From contig MNCI01001967.1 of NCBI GenBank assembly GCA_015680685.1, positions 650,792 through 714,791 on the forward strand: a stretch of DNA of 64,000 nucleotides, written 5' to 3'. The notes beneath the pieces are model-generated. The model ran no database searches. It saw nothing but the letters and a program-made list of their open reading frames with translations, and was not told the DNA's origin. The translations under genes were made by a program, and so were the position numbers. Shown here piece after piece: positions 1 to 11,546 of this stretch. How positions within the stretch are numbered: position 1 is the first letter of the stretch; every line of letters begins with the position of its first letter. The DNA is from Gnetum montanum. Taxonomy: Eukaryota; Streptophyta; Gnetopsida; Gnetales; Gnetaceae.

Positions 1-657
1 CATGAAATAAATCTGCTCTATCAGTGTGAGCACACCACACTCCTTATAGTTGACCCTGTAGAAGTGGTGGGTCCACTCCCTCTTAGCCTCAAGATCACCT
101 TTTGTAGATAATTCAGCCAACTATGTTCCTATGTTAGGCAACCCAAGTGCTTCTGCAATGGCTTCTACCAAGTAGGACACTCAAATACCCTTGATCGTGA
201 CAACAAACCCTGGCCTTTAGCTACTCGAAAATAGATAGGTCTCTTCCATGTACCATTCCCCACTAGACGTGATGACTAGCCACATGGGAGAGGTCTGTAA
301 TTACATCTTGACATCCTCTGGAGCTTTCTCCAAAAATGGCCCAAAGTTGACCTCTTGAAGAATCGATCTTTGAATGTCTCAGGATAGAATGATGTCTAGG
401 CAGGCTTGAGTTAAAGTGACCTCAAGCCTTGGCATAGGTCCAGGCACTTCTCTACTTTATGATTGTTCAGTTGGCACTTCTTCCTTTAGAATATGTCAGA
501 CAGATTCTACTTTAGGCTCCTCTTGAAGAGGTCTTGTTGCATGGGTCGCCTCTGGTAGTTCTTAGGATTATTCTTGCTGGCCCCTTTTAACTCTAGCTCA
601 TTTCTCCCTTGGTTGTGAGAGTTCTCCTTCTTGTAGATGTTTTTGTTTGGGTTCCAT
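1..657 (-). pseudogene. ORF2 of element A (3' gene downstream of integrase), partial and broken
   Basis: The gene starts at an ATG (657-655, minus) directly after a predicted 62-nt intron. It runs off the left edge and carries several in-frame stops. The N-terminal part is polar and rich in Glu, Gln and Arg. About 100 codons in there is a domain with NFGPF, a WY motif, an AEALGLPNIG stretch and a TLIEQIYF motif. The same order of motifs appears in ORF2 of element E (NFGPF, WY, AEVLNLLNIG, TLEEKIYF), so the two are homologous. The pattern resembles the family annotated in plant genomes as 'putative plant transposon protein', but I could not search to confirm. Position downstream of integrase equals that of env-like genes in Athila. 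Function unknown. Confidence 0.6.
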
Positions 658-719
658 CTATAATCATAATAAGACCATGGATTAGTAGTCATTGTGTAGC
701 CTTAAAACCATTAGGATAC
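658..719 (-). other. Predicted 62-nt intron before ORF2 of element A
   Basis: On the minus strand the sequence reads AAG|GTATCC at 722-714, TACTAAT at 687-681 (a near-perfect plant branch site) and TATAG at 662-658, followed at once by ATG. Elements B, C, E, F and H have the same arrangement with lengths of 56-62 nt. The conservation is seen directly. Splicing itself is inferred. Confidence 0.55.
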
Positions 720-1124
720 CTTATCTCTTAAGGATGGTTACACTTTGGCTAAGCTATGATTATGGTTGATTTAATTAATCTAATTATCATTTCTATTATT
801 TGTTATTATGAATAATTCATCCCAGAGGTTGTTGGAATGGTTAACTTGGGAAAAATTTAATGTTTATATATTGTTAAGGTTATTAATCCTTTGGGGGAGT
901 TAGGAAAATTTTCAAAAAGTTTCATCAATTTTTCATTGGAAACCTTAAGGTTTGTGGCCCCCACGATAAATATCTTACCTTTGGTAAGCATTGGATTGAA
1001 AAATAGAGTGATTTGGACAAACTTTTGGGAAGTTATGAGCTTTGGAAGGTTTTTGGCTTTGAAAAAATTGCAAAAATTCCTTGTGTTATGAGCAATTTGT
1101 AAAATATTCCAGAGTGTTTGGCAG

Positions 1125-1214
1125 TATATATAGGATCAAAGCATTGCATCGATGAGGGCTAGTTGATGAGGCCTCGTCGAGATGATCAGCTGCGTTGATG
1201 AGGCCTCATCAACA
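1125..1214 (-). promoter_or_regulatory. Internal U3-like palindrome array with TATA box, upstream of ORF2 (element A)
   Basis: Positions 1147-1214 hold repeats built on GATGAGGCC, including a perfect 20-bp palindrome at 1194-1213 (GTTGATGAGGCCTCATCAAC). On the minus strand they are followed by TATATATA (1132-1125). The same kind of array sits in the U3 of LTRs in this group (28860-28980, 60478-60600). The TATA box lies about 465 nt upstream of the ORF2 splice acceptor. It looks like a second promoter serving ORF2, which is an inference. Confidence 0.45.
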
Positions 1215-2859
1215 TAGTCAATGACAACTATGGACTTAGTGAAACTTTTAAAATACAAGGAATTTTTTGATGAAATTGTGGTCAGATGGAAGCTTAGAAG
1301 ACTAAGAATATTATGAAAATATGAGAAGAGGGTTTTGAAGCTCATAAAATTGAAGAAATGGAAAAAATGAAGAAAAATTAATTTAGTGAATGAATGAAAT
1401 GAAAGATTATGGAGTATTAAGCTATTTACACAATGGAAAATGTGAAAGGTAAGATTGTGGTGATGTCAAAGGTAAGGAGCCTTAACTAATCAAGCCAAGA
1501 GCTATGCAAGTGGGTCCTTCCCATAGCAGGCTCATGCCTTTTTTACCCTTGCATAACCTCAACTAAGGAGTTCATGGGCCTCATAATCGATTTAATGATC
1601 ATGAAAAGTTAAAGACCAACCCAAAAGAATCTACACAAGAATCCCAACACATTAGACCAAGACATAGAGCATAACATAGAACCTGGTAGTGAGGTGAGTT
1701 ACAACAGCATGGGTGGATGATAGAGAAGGTGGAATGGAGTTCCAAATTGAGGTCATAAGAAGTCCCTTATGGAATTTATGGTTAAAATGACTTGAGAAGT
1801 TTCATCCTCAATCCAGAACATAACTATCCACTTTTAATGACTTTGCATCGCCACTCTAAGATTGATCCATCCACTCGAGACACAAGAGTGGTTCCACAAA
1901 GCAATCACCATTCCATAAGGAGAAGAAAAGAGAAGTAGGAAGTGAGAGAGAGGGCCTTAGTTAGAGGGGACTTTTAAGCATAGGTGCATGTTGTTCAAGT
2001 CCCATAACCAATGCTTGTAGCCCAATTATTTGTCCAAGGGGTGTGCTTTGAATTTCCATTGTTTTTTTTCTTTTTTTCTTTTTGAAATGGAAACCACACC
2101 ATGCGAGGACTTATTCATGTTGAAGGGGTATGCTTTGAATTCCCATTATTTTTTTTTTGAAATGGGAACCACACCATGCAACGATGTTATTTGACTTCCT
2201 ATTAGTGGTTGGTGTGGAACTATAAGAAGTCCATGAAAAACACTTAAGCACTCAAGTAAAAAGAATAGGATAAAGAGTATTGAGTCCCCTTGAAGTCACA
2301 CCCTTTACAAACCTTTGAATCCTTCCTAATTTCAGAACTACCAAGGTTACTAATTGATTAAAAGTTTTGTTAATGAAAAGGGACCTCAAATTCCCAAAAA
2401 AAAGGAAAACCATAGAGTTCATTGGATGGGTAGATGACATGGACTCATTGCCTATTCCATGAAAAATAAACCATGTCAAAGTTGTCAAACATCAAAATTC
2501 AAAAATAGAAACCAAACATCAACGATCACACACTAAGCACAAACCATCATTAGTAAATAGCAGCAAAGACATTGTCAAATATATAAGAAGTATCACACTT
2601 AAATAAAACAAAACAAAGGAAAATATATAAGAAAATGTAAAATATTCAAGAAGGGTTAAAGGTACTAAAGATGTTGTAAAATGAGAAAAATTCAAAAATG
2701 AAAAATTTGTAAAATCAAAAACATGAAAAAAAAGGTAGAAAAACTAAGAGGCCAATTTGATGGTTAGCACAAATGGCCTTCTTCCCCATAACTGAGTTGG
2801 AAGGAGTCCATCCATTGAGGCAACATTTACACTAGCTTGTCTTGGTTCGAGAAAAGGCT
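1215..2859 (-). other. Non-coding linker between integrase and ORF2 module (element A)
   Basis: No reading frame of substance. It holds a block at 1504-1538 (reverse complement of a GCCTGCTTTGGGGAGGACCC-like motif) that recurs in all six better-preserved elements, a poly-T/A stretch at 2060-2160, and a G-rich tract resembling the plus-strand primer near 2783-2795 on the minus strand. A 35-bp match around 2084-2118 shows what the uninterrupted target of element C looked like. Confidence 0.5.
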
Positions 2860-3990
2860 TCACTTGTTGGATGTTGACCAACTACTTTTTATTTGGGCTA
2901 TTAGGTTTGTAGATCAAGATGGCCCCAAAGGAAAAGGTTTGACCAATTATATAAGTTACCTTCCACAATGTTTAGAATTTTGTCTTTTGGGGTACATGTG
3001 TGGGGTTTTAATAAAGAACCTTATCTCCTAGTTGAAGTTTTACTTTCTTGATTCTAAGGTCACGAAATTGCTTGTTGAATGCCTTGTTCACCTCATTCAA
3101 GGATAGGACCACTAACTAATTTTCATCTAACATGTTTAGATTGATTAATCTTTCCTTTTGTGCTAGACTTAGGTCAAGGTTTAGATCAAAGGCCATTGAG
3201 AGTGTACGGAGCTCAGATTGAATTGAGAGCATTGGAAGTTTCCAGTACACTAACTCGTAGGGAGAATAGCCAATAGGAAGTTTTCAAGTTGAATGATAAA
3301 CCCAAAGAGCATCGTTAAGTTTTTTACTGTAGTCCTTCCTATATTTGCTAATAGTCCACGTCAGTATTTTTGTAATCTCCCAGTTGGTTACCTCTGCTTG
3401 ACCGTTGGCTTGGAGATGGTAAGGTGTTCTTAATTTATGTTCTACCCCCAAGTGTTGCATTAATTTCTAAAATGACACCTGTGAAATGAGTTCCATTATC
3501 AAAAATTAGTGAACGTGGCATCCCAAACCTATTCACGATATTTTGTTGTATAAATTTGGCAACAATGGATGATGTATACTTGGTAATGGCTGCTGCTTCA
3601 GCCCATTTTGTGCAGTAGTCAACTGCTCCTATAATATACACCTTCCTATTAGACATGGGTGTGATGGGATCCATGAAGTCAATGCCCCATATGTCAAAAG
3701 GCTCCAATGGTTGAATCCACTATTAAGGACCTTCCATACGAGCAATCATCCCCCCATCACGTTGACAACGTACACAAGACTTGATGAATTGGTGGGCATC
3801 CCTAAAGATTGTAGGTCAATAGTATTGTACCATTAGGATTTTTATGGCTGTGCATCTCCCTGCATAGTGGCCTCTGTAAGGTCCTTCATGAGCATCCTAG
3901 AGAATGCACAGTTGATCTTTGTCAGGGACACACCAATGAATTAGGCCATCAGCACACACCTTGTAAAGGTGTCTGTTAATTTCCATGAAA
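2860..3990 (-). pseudogene. pol: Integrase domain of element A pol
   Basis: Integrase inserts the cDNA copy into the genome. On the minus strand the zinc-finger region lies at about 3740-3900 and the catalytic core at about 3380-3700. In the core I see WGIDFM (first Asp), FDNGTHF (second Asp intact) and, in a shifted frame, NGQAEVTN containing the catalytic Glu. The C-terminal part continues to about 2860, where element C has a LYWNP...WEGPY module. Stops and at least one frameshift near 3440 make it non-functional. Family membership is clear from the core motifs. Confidence 0.85.
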
Positions 3991-4149
3991 TATTTGGCTT
4001 GAAGAAGAAATTATTACTTTTTCCTAAAATCAAAATCTTGTGGCATCTCTTGAGTGAGAAGATATGTGAGGATGCCATTATACCATGTTACTTTTGTAGG
4101 TTTTTATTCATTTATTACTCCAGTAAAGAGGAGTTCGTCTAGAAACTTA

Positions 4150-4480
4150 TCAGAGAGCAGGCTCTCCTCCTCTTTGTTATCCGACCTTAAGTAAGAGAGA
4201 TGATCAATGACCACATTCTTGATCCCTTTTCTACCATAGTGAGATCAAATTCCTGTAAGATCATGAGCCACCATATGACATGAAGGCTTGTCATCAGCTT
4301 ATTCATGAGGAAGTGAATTACATTATGGTCCGTATGCACAAATATTTTGTAACCAAGCAAATAATGCCTAAACTTTTCTAATGCGTACACCACTGCCATC
4401 AACTTTTTCTCCATGGTGGTGTAATTTAACTATGCTCCCACAATGCTTCAACTCATGTAGTGGATGTAGTATGGATATTT
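4150..4480 (-). pseudogene. pol: RNase H domain of element A pol
   Basis: RNase H degrades the RNA strand during reverse transcription. The frame at 4187-4414 (minus) reads EKKLMAVVYALEKFRHYLLG, then VHTDHN with the catalytic Asp, then LQEFDL, the usual landmarks of Ty3/gypsy RNase H. The tail (normally an ADHLS-like motif with a final Asp) is frameshifted. It follows RT directly and precedes the integrase zinc finger, as in the intact polyprotein. Confidence 0.82.
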
Positions 4481-5797
4481 CTTATCGTCCATCTACGTGA
4501 GCATTGCTCCCAAGGCATAGTTAGATGCATATGTCATAATATGGAAAGGTTTGGGCCAGTCTAGTGCTCGTAGGATTGGTGTTTCTACAAGTTTCTCCTT
4601 TAATTGTTGGAATGCATGTTGACATTCCTTAGTCTAGATGAAAGATGCATCTTTTCTTGTAAGCTCTACCAACGACTTTCCAATCTTAGAGAAATTCTCA
4701 ATAAATCGCTGGTAGTAGCCAACATGTCCAAGGAATGATCGAACATTTTTAACGGTCCCTAGTTGGCATATTATTCCTTGGATGACTCTTATATTTTCTA
4801 AGTCTACCTCAATCCCTTTCTGCCAAATTTGATGCCCTGGCACAATGCCTTCTTGGACCATGAGATGGCTCTTTTTCTAGGTGAGCTTTAGGTTTGTCTC
4901 TACACATCTCTTTAGTACTTGCTCAAGTCAGTCCAAGGCTTGCTCAAAGGTAGCTCCATAGGTGGAAAAGTCATCCATGAAGACTTCAACACCACTACCA
5001 ATTTGTTGTTGAAAGATACTAAGGACCAAACGTTGAAATGTTATAGGGGTATTACATAGGCCAAATGACATTTTACAATATGCAAAAGTCCCCTAGGGAC
5101 TTGTGAATGTTTTCTTGGCCTGATCTTCAGGTGCAATTCGGATTTGGTTATAGCCACTATAACTATCCAAAAAGCTATAATAATAATGCCCAGATATAGT
5201 GTCTAATACTTGATCCAAAAATGGCAAAGGAAAGTGATCCTTAAATGTTACCATATTTAACAGCCTAAAGTTGATGCAAACTTGCCATTTGTCACCCTTC
5301 TTTGGTACAATTATGAGTGGACTAACCCACTCACTATCTATGATTGGATAGATAAACCCCGCCTTGAGCAGTTGCTCTATATCCTCCTTGATGATTTTCT
5401 TTAATTTGGGATTCAACTGCCTCTGCAACTACCTTCTAAGTTTCATGGTCGAGTTAGTGTAGATGCGATGCTAGCATTTCCTTAGATCGATTTCTGTTAG
5501 CTCTAGATGTGACTAAGTAAAGGTTGTTGACCATTTATTCACCACTTTCAACAACTTTTCTTTTTACTCAGGAGCAAGTTTGACATTAATGATGACCAGT
5601 TTACCATTCTTTAAAAATGCATACTTCATACCAATCGGTAAAGTTTTTAGTTCTAAATGCTCCTGCTTGAAGTAATTAAGGATTTTCAACTCTCCCCAAT
5701 AGGTATCATCATCTTCATTAGAGAGTTGGGAATGAACTTGTTCAATTTTATCCATGTGTTCAACAAATGCACATGTTAGGCTCTCAATTAGCTCCAT
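4480..5797 (-). pseudogene. pol: Reverse transcriptase domain of element A pol
   Basis: RT copies the element RNA into DNA. From N to C on the minus strand: a linker with many acidic residues (5797-5564), the fingers/palm segment at 5428-5093 with CINFRLLN, KDHFPLPF and DSYSGYNQI, then the catalytic FMDD box encoded by 4981-4970, then the thumb segment at 4861-4634 with FLGHVGYYQRFI. FMDD is intact, but stops around 5090 and 4870 break the frame. The motif spelling (KDHFPLPF, FMDD) matches the Athila/Tat branch of Ty3/gypsy. Confidence 0.88.
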
Positions 5798-5869
5798 GCA
5801 TAGTGTGTTATTATCTAAGTCAGCTATCAGCCACTTAGTGCCCTCCTACTTTGTGATTGTTGTGTATAG

Positions 5870-6536
5870 ACTCCTTTGAATGTTAATTTTTTTGTGCACA
5901 CTGCTTGCATTCCTTAATGTATGTACTCTTGATTAACCAAATATTTTGCAAGCAATTACACCTATTATCACTGTACGCGATGCGTGGAATACACTTCTTC
6001 TCAATTTTTCATAGCTTATTTCCCTTGGATATTTCTAAAGATAAGTCCCTTATACCCATTGTTATGTTAACCATGCTTAACTAAGCCCTTCCCATGATGA
6101 TGGGAAAGTCATTTTTGTAGTTGTCCACCTTGATTATCAAAAAATTAGTAGGGTAGGATCAGCCACAAACTATGGTTATAATATCCTCTACTAATCCCAG
6201 AGGAACAGTAATTGACTAATATGCTAATTCTAGACAAATGTTGCTCTTCTTAAAAGGTGGTAAGTTCTAGGCCTTGTACATGTCATGGGAGATGAGATCA
6301 ACTCTGGAACCAGAGTTAAGAAGAGCCTTGCATGGCTCTTGTCTAGCAATCTGTAGATAGATGAGTGGACTTCCTAGGTCAGATCTTTTTATAGGAAGAT
6401 TGCTAGCCTTGATCCAGTCAGAAATGACATGAGTTAGCATTATAGTGCCAATCCTAGGTGACACTTGGCTTGAAGGGCACTCAAAGGTATTTGATGGAGA
6501 GGACGAGGGTGATGGAGATGTAGGATGATCAGCCAA
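5870..6536 (-). pseudogene. pol: Aspartic protease domain of element A
   Basis: The protease would cut the Gag-Pol polyprotein. The frame at 6536-6267 (minus) includes ALLNSGSRVDLIS. The family active site is D-S/T-G, so here the catalytic Asp has become Asn, which would kill the enzyme. Downstream, in broken frame, follow the flap-like region and an FPIIMGRA segment that recurs in elements B, C and F. It lies between the gag zinc knuckle and RT. Confidence 0.75.
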
Positions 6537-7099
6537 AGTATGTTGTGAGGGCTGGAGAGGACTGCTGGACTAGAAGAAAGGTTGTTTCCTTGATCACTCA
6601 TCCAAACCACTTGGTTAAAGAACTGGTTGTGAGTGTACATCCCTTGTAGCATTTTATTGTTACAGCTATGGAGGAATCTCACCCTACATAGATGGAGTAG
6701 GAGGTAATTAGGTTGAAGGTGGAGGTGTAGGTGTAGAGGGATGTGGAGGATGATAAGGATACAGATATGGGTTTTCCCCTCGAGTAGATGGTGAATGTAT
6801 TTAATGATACTCTAAGGGTAATAGTGATGCTGAAATGATGTATGACTTGCAGAACTTCTAGGAGAGACAAGCTATTGAACATAGTACATATATGGATGTA
6901 GTTGCCTATAAGGGTATTGCTACCTTGGCAATGGCATTTCCCATGATTATGGTTGATACCATTAGTGGTATTGTTCGTACAGTTATGGAGGAGTTCCACT
7001 TGGGTAATCAGCTTATTGCTATTGGTGGAACTACCTTGGACTACCTTGAGGGTAATAATCATCTTAGAGCTTGTCTATGCGCTAGGCAAGGATTCAATG

Positions 7100-8885
7100 G
7101 GTAAACTCTAGACTCTTGTAAGTGTGACATCATAGGGCAACATTTCTTTAGATGTTCGTATAGGCATATGTCACATTTAGTTTCATCATCAGAGTTAGAC
7201 TCCATAACTTCCTCTACTACAGTAGTTTTACCCTTACCTCTTTGGTAGGCATGTTCAACTTCTTTTCACCTCTTGCGATTATGATCACTATTTTTCTCTT
7301 TGGATTCTTCAATAATCTTCAAAGTAGTTTGAAATTTTTTATCCAAAGAGTCCCATAACTTATCAACCTTGGCTAAAATGTTAGAAATAGATTTTTGGAT
7401 GGGCAAGGTCTTTCTATTCACCACTTCATTAAGAGGTGATTCCTCCTCGTTAAAAAATTGGACCTATCGTTTTCTAATGGAAGGATCCCTATTATACTCT
7501 TTAGAACTTTCCCTTTTTCATAGCTCACCTTATTCTTTTGCTATTTGCTCAATTAACCTTTGGATCTAATGAGCTCTCATTTTAGACAACCTTTCTTGGG
7601 CATACACCCCAAGGGTTCTTCTTGTTTCTACTCTAAGCCCATCAATGATGTGGAAAAGTTATTCCCTTTGAGAGTAATCATGGGTAAGGCATCGGTGTAA
7701 GAGTGAATAATATCAATTCATGATGGCATCCAAGGGTTCATATGCTTCTTGTTTCTAGCCTTGAATTTTCCTTCTTAGATTAGACACTCTAGAGTATGTT
7801 TGGTATTAATCATTTAATAGTTTTAACATGGTACTCCATCTGTGGATAGATTCTGGCTCTAAGGATCAGTACCAACTCTCAGCTTCCTTGATGAGTGTTC
7901 TTGGGAAAATTTTAAGTTTCTTCCACTCATTCTCTATGTTCTGTAAGGCATAGGCATCTTGAAAAGCTTGTAGATGTTTCTACAAATTAGAATTGTATCC
8001 TCCCTCAAATCTTGGGATATTGTTCATATCTAGATGCTTGATATAGCTATCCTTCATATGCTTGGTCAGGATTTTATTGAGCATACTTCAAGTTGCTAAT
8101 AAAGGTTCATCATCATATTGCATCGATGATGTTGATGATGATTTTGGCCACCCCTTCGATTTTGGTGGCCTTCACGGTCATTGTTATCTTGGTGATCAGC
8201 TTCATCATGGTTGTTTCAATGATGGCTGAAATGAAGAGGAATGTTTAGAATTGGATGAAGAGGATGAAGAGGAAGGTGGACTGCCATTGCCACCATGGTG
8301 TCTGCCATCACTCTTACACTTATTATGATCACCATCCTTAGATCTCTTACTATTATGATGCTTACCTGAGTTCCTACCTTGGCTGTCACTTTTTCCTAAG
8401 CCTAGTTTATGAATAATCGATCGCAAGGTCAGGTTCACATCCTTGCCATTTGTAACAAGGGGTGGAGAATCTTCATGTTGAGAACCTTCCAAAGAAGGAT
8501 CCTCATTTTCATCTTGATGTAGTAGGAACAAGAGATTGGTGTCATGTTTCTCCTTTGTAGCTTCATGGAGTTTCTCCTAGCGTTGATCTCATTTGCATTG
8601 TGTTTCAGTGGGACAATAGTTTTGAGTGTCATAGCCATCCACAACATATTCTTTGTGAAGATCTTCTATGCCCAACTTCTTAAGGGTTTTGCATAGCATC
8701 CCAGGCATAAATCTATTGGAGGGCAAGACAATGTTGCCCTTCATATCACACCATCACATTTGTTCATCCTGATGTAGGATGAAGGTGAAATTCTACATAA
8801 AATCATTTGAATGAGTGTATACCAGCTTGCATTCTTGTGGGACCAGTGGTTTGGTACCTTCATGCTTGTGAGAAGAAGAAGACAT
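7100..8885 (-). pseudogene. gag: Gag of element A (type I)
   Basis: Gag forms the virus-like particle. The start is ATG at 8885 (MSSSSHK). A Ser/His/Lys/Gly-rich stretch (8531-8205) and a conserved gag core (about 8110-7560) follow, then a zinc-knuckle region near 7200-7110 of the C-x2-C-x3-H-x4-C kind. Frameshifts and stops interrupt it repeatedly. It starts 136 bp from the primer site, as expected for the first gene of the element. Confidence 0.8.
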
Positions 8886-9020
8886 TTTGCAAAAAAAAAT
8901 AAAATTATCAATGTCCTTTTATAATTCTATGTATAGTGGAAATGATATTGACCTTTAGGTTCACACAATGATATAATGGTATTTACTTAAACCTAAATAG
9001 CACATGTTCCACAAATAATG

Positions 9021-9038
9021 TCCTTGGCAACGGCACCA
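9021..9038 (-). other. Primer binding site, tRNA-Asp type (element A)
   Basis: The minus strand reads TGGTGCCGTTGCCAAGGA, one base from the LTR end. The 3' end of plant tRNA-Asp ends in CCCCGGCAACGGCGCCA, whose complement begins TGGCGCCGTTGCCGGGG, so this site matches with few changes. Athila elements are known to use tRNA-Asp. Confidence 0.8.
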
Positions 9039-9039
9039 A

Positions 9040-9860
9040 TGATGAGCAGCGAGGTGCCCCTACGTCCAACCATACGAATCACAAAGCGTTCACACATGAT
9101 TCAGTCAAATTTCATGGAATTTATCGTTTCCAGTGGACTAGCCCTTTAGGAGGTGAATCTAGCCTTAAGGTTAATCATTGTCTTCCCAATTATACTTGTG
9201 ATGTTCGTTGGTATGGTTAAGTGTAATTGAGACATTCGATTTTTATCATTTTGTATGTTTTATAATTGGGTGCTTGAATTGTAGATAAAAAGAGATTTCA
9301 TTAACTAATCTAAATTAACTAATTAACTAATCATTTAACTAATCCTAGAATAAGTATCCATTCCCACTTTTTGTACACATTTTGAACCCATGTATCCATT
9401 GCTGGGCAACAAAGCACTACACTACTGGGCATATCAAACAATAACGCTACTGGGATTACCAAGTGAATACGTGTTCTATCTAGCTTAATTACTTCATTAA
9501 CTCATCTGTTGAAAAATATTTGTGAAATAATTGAGAAACGTTTATCTTAATTATCTTTATTGCCACACACACTATTGTGCTCAGGTACAACAATGCTTAA
9601 ATAAAGATTTGTACACTCAATGACTCATGTTGCAGGCACTTGAGGGAAAATTTATAACTTTCAAATGGAAAAAATGTAAGAGGTTCACTACAACTACAAT
9701 CTACTGATGCCATAAATGCAACTGTAAGCGTCTATTTATAGTTGAAAATCAAGAAAATCAACATTGCATTGATGGGGCCTTGTCGACCCATGGTAAGATG
9801 TGTCAATTAGGCGTTGTCAATGAGGCATAGTCGACGCAACCAACTTAATATGACTCATTA
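9040..9860 (-). repeat. 5' LTR of element A
   Basis: 821 bp, plus-strand ends TGATGAGC...CTCATTA, with a minus-strand TATAAATAG box at about 9729-9740 and GATGGGGCC-type repeats upstream of it (9770-9850). The primer site lies at its left end. The right end meets element B ORF2 with no polypurine tract, so this is a junction with target DNA. Confidence 0.85.
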
Positions 9861-10118
9861 GCAAGCTTGAGTGAAAGTGACTTTAAGCCTTGGTGTAGGT
9901 CTAGGCACTTCTCCTTGCTATGATTATTCAATGGATACTTCTTCTTCTAGAATCTATTGAACAAATTCGAATTTAGGCTCCTCACGAAGAGGTCCCATTA
10001 CATGGGTTGCTTCTAGTGGTTCTTGGGCTTGTTCTTGTTGGCCCCTTCTAGCTCTGGGCCATTTCTCCCTTGGTTGAGAGGGTTCTCCTTCCTGCAAGTG
10101 CTTAGGTTTTGGTGTCAT
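9861..10118 (-). pseudogene. ORF2 N-terminus of element B, cut by element A
   Basis: Starts at ATG 10118-10116 (MTPKPKHLQ) directly after a predicted 61-nt intron. It aligns codon for codon with element A ORF2 (MEPKQKHLQ), including shared GEPSQPREK-like and LEATH-like stretches. Three in-frame stops are visible near the end. The reading frame stops at ...FTQAC, where the LTR of element A begins. The polar, Glu/Gln-rich N-terminal region has no recognisable enzyme motif. Confidence 0.6.
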
Positions 10119-10179
10119 TTGTAATCACAATCAGACCATGGGTTAGTAATTGGTGTGTAACATAAAGCAATTGGGATAC
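10119..10179 (-). other. Predicted 61-nt intron before ORF2 of element B
   Basis: Minus strand: AAAG|GTATCC donor, a canonical TACTAAC branch site (10148-10142), and a 3' end ATTACAA where the other copies have ATTACAG or ATTATAG. The acceptor AG has therefore mutated to AA. Confidence 0.5.
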
Positions 10180-10584
10180 CTTTATCCCTTTAGGATAGTT
10201 ACACTTGGCTAAGTTGTGATTATGGCTGATTTAATTACTCCAATTACTATTTATTTATGTGTTATTATTAATAAATCATCTCGAAGGTTGTTGGAAAGGT
10301 TAACTCTTAAAAAAATTGGTGTTTGTATAGTATTAAGTTTATTAACCCTTTGGGGAAGTTAGAAAAATTTCTCAAAAATTTCACCAATTTTTCGTTGGAA
10401 ACCTTAAGGTTTATGGCCCCCATGATAGAGACCTTACCTCCAGTAAGTGCAAGGTCAAAGAATGGAGTGATTTGGACAAATGGTTGGGCAGTTAAGGGCT
10501 CTAAAAGGTTTTGGGGTCTAAAAAATTGCAAAAAATCCTTGTGTGTTATGATCCAATTGACAAAAAATTCTAAGTTTACGATGG

Positions 10585-10680
10585 TATGTATAGGATTTTT
10601 AGGTTGCATTGATGAGGCCTCATTGGCAGGGCCTCATCAACATGGTTGACTGCATTGATAAGGCCTCATTGATGTAGTTG
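10585..10680 (-). promoter_or_regulatory. Internal U3-like array with TATA-like box (element B)
   Basis: GATGAGGCCTCAT-type palindromic repeats at 10608-10674 are followed on the minus strand by TATACATA (10592-10585). The TATA box lies about 465 nt from the predicted ORF2 acceptor, the same spacing as in element A. Confidence 0.42.
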
Positions 10681-11546
10681 CTAACCACCATAGATGATCG
10701 TTGACTTTGGTCAAACTTGCAAAATACAAAGAGTTTTTTGAATGAAATTAGGATCAAATGAAAGCTCAAAAGGCCAAGAAGAGTATGAAAACATGAGAAG
10801 AGCATTTTTGAGCTCATAAATTTGGAAAAATGGAGAAAAGTTGATTCAGTACATGAATGAAATAAAAGGTTAAGGAGCATTGAGTAGAATATAGAATGGA
10901 ATATGCAAAAGAGAGGATTTTAGCAATGTCTAAGGTAGAGAACCTTAACTAACCAAGCTAAGAGCTGTGCAAGTGGGTCCTCCCCATAGCAGGCTCATGC
11001 CCTTATTACCCTTACATAACCTCAACTAAGGAGTCCATGGGCCCCATAGTTAATTTATTGGTCATGAAAAGTTAAAGACCAACCAAAAAGAATCTATCCA
11101 AGAATTCCAACACATCAGACCAAGACATAGAGCATAACATAGAACCCGATAATGAGGTGAGTTATGGTAGCATGGATGAATGACAGAGAAGGTGGAATGA
11201 AGTTCTGAACTGAGGTCATAAGAAGTCCCTTGTGGAATTTGTGTTTCAAATGACCTAAGAAGATCCATCCTCACTCCAGATCAAAACTAGCCACTTTCAG
11301 TGACTTTGCATTGCCACCCTAAGACTGATCCACTCACTTGAGACACAAGAGTGCTTCTACAAAACAACCACAGTTCCATAAGGAGAAGAAAAGAGATAAG
11401 TAGGAAGTGAGTGAGAGCCTTATTTAGAGGGGGCCTTCAGGCATAGGTACATGTCTTTCATGTTCCATAACCATGCTTGTAGCCTGTTTATTTGTCCTAG
11501 GGGTGTGCTTTGAATTTCCATTTTTTTTTTCAAATGGAAACCACAC
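10681..11546 (-). other. Non-coding linker of element B, left part
   Basis: Homologous to 1215-2100 of element A. Contains the conserved GGGGAGGACCC-type block (10965-11000) and the AGGCATAGGTACATG block (about 11436-11455). It ends at CACAC (11542-11546), the left target duplication of element C. Confidence 0.6.

Larger units (their letters stand above)
1..9860 (-). mobile_element. Element A: Athila/Tat-branch Ty3/gypsy retrotransposon, 3' end off the window
   Basis: Reading leftward from its 5' LTR (9040-9860), the element shows a tRNA-Asp-type primer site, gag, protease, reverse transcriptase, RNase H, integrase, a non-coding linker and the start of a 3' gene (ORF2) that runs off position 1. 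This is the Ty3/gypsy order. The RT and RNase H motifs and the primer type suit the Athila/Tat branch. All frames carry stops and frameshifts, so the copy is dead. Its LTR ends cleanly against the ORF2 of element B at 9860/9861, which I read as A having inserted into B. The matching target duplication would lie left of the window. Confidence 0.85.

Noticed and set aside
891-1091. 66-codon plus-strand frame in element A and a 108-codon one at 10323-10649 in B
   Set aside because: Antisense to the linker and internal promoter region. The two have diverged with stops, and no protein family is recognisable.
9300-9480. Repeated TACTGGGATTACCAAG-like words in LTRs, looking like spaced repeats
   Set aside because: Spacing and sequence are inherited LTR features found in every copy. 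No CRISPR organisation, and CRISPR is not expected in plant nuclear DNA.
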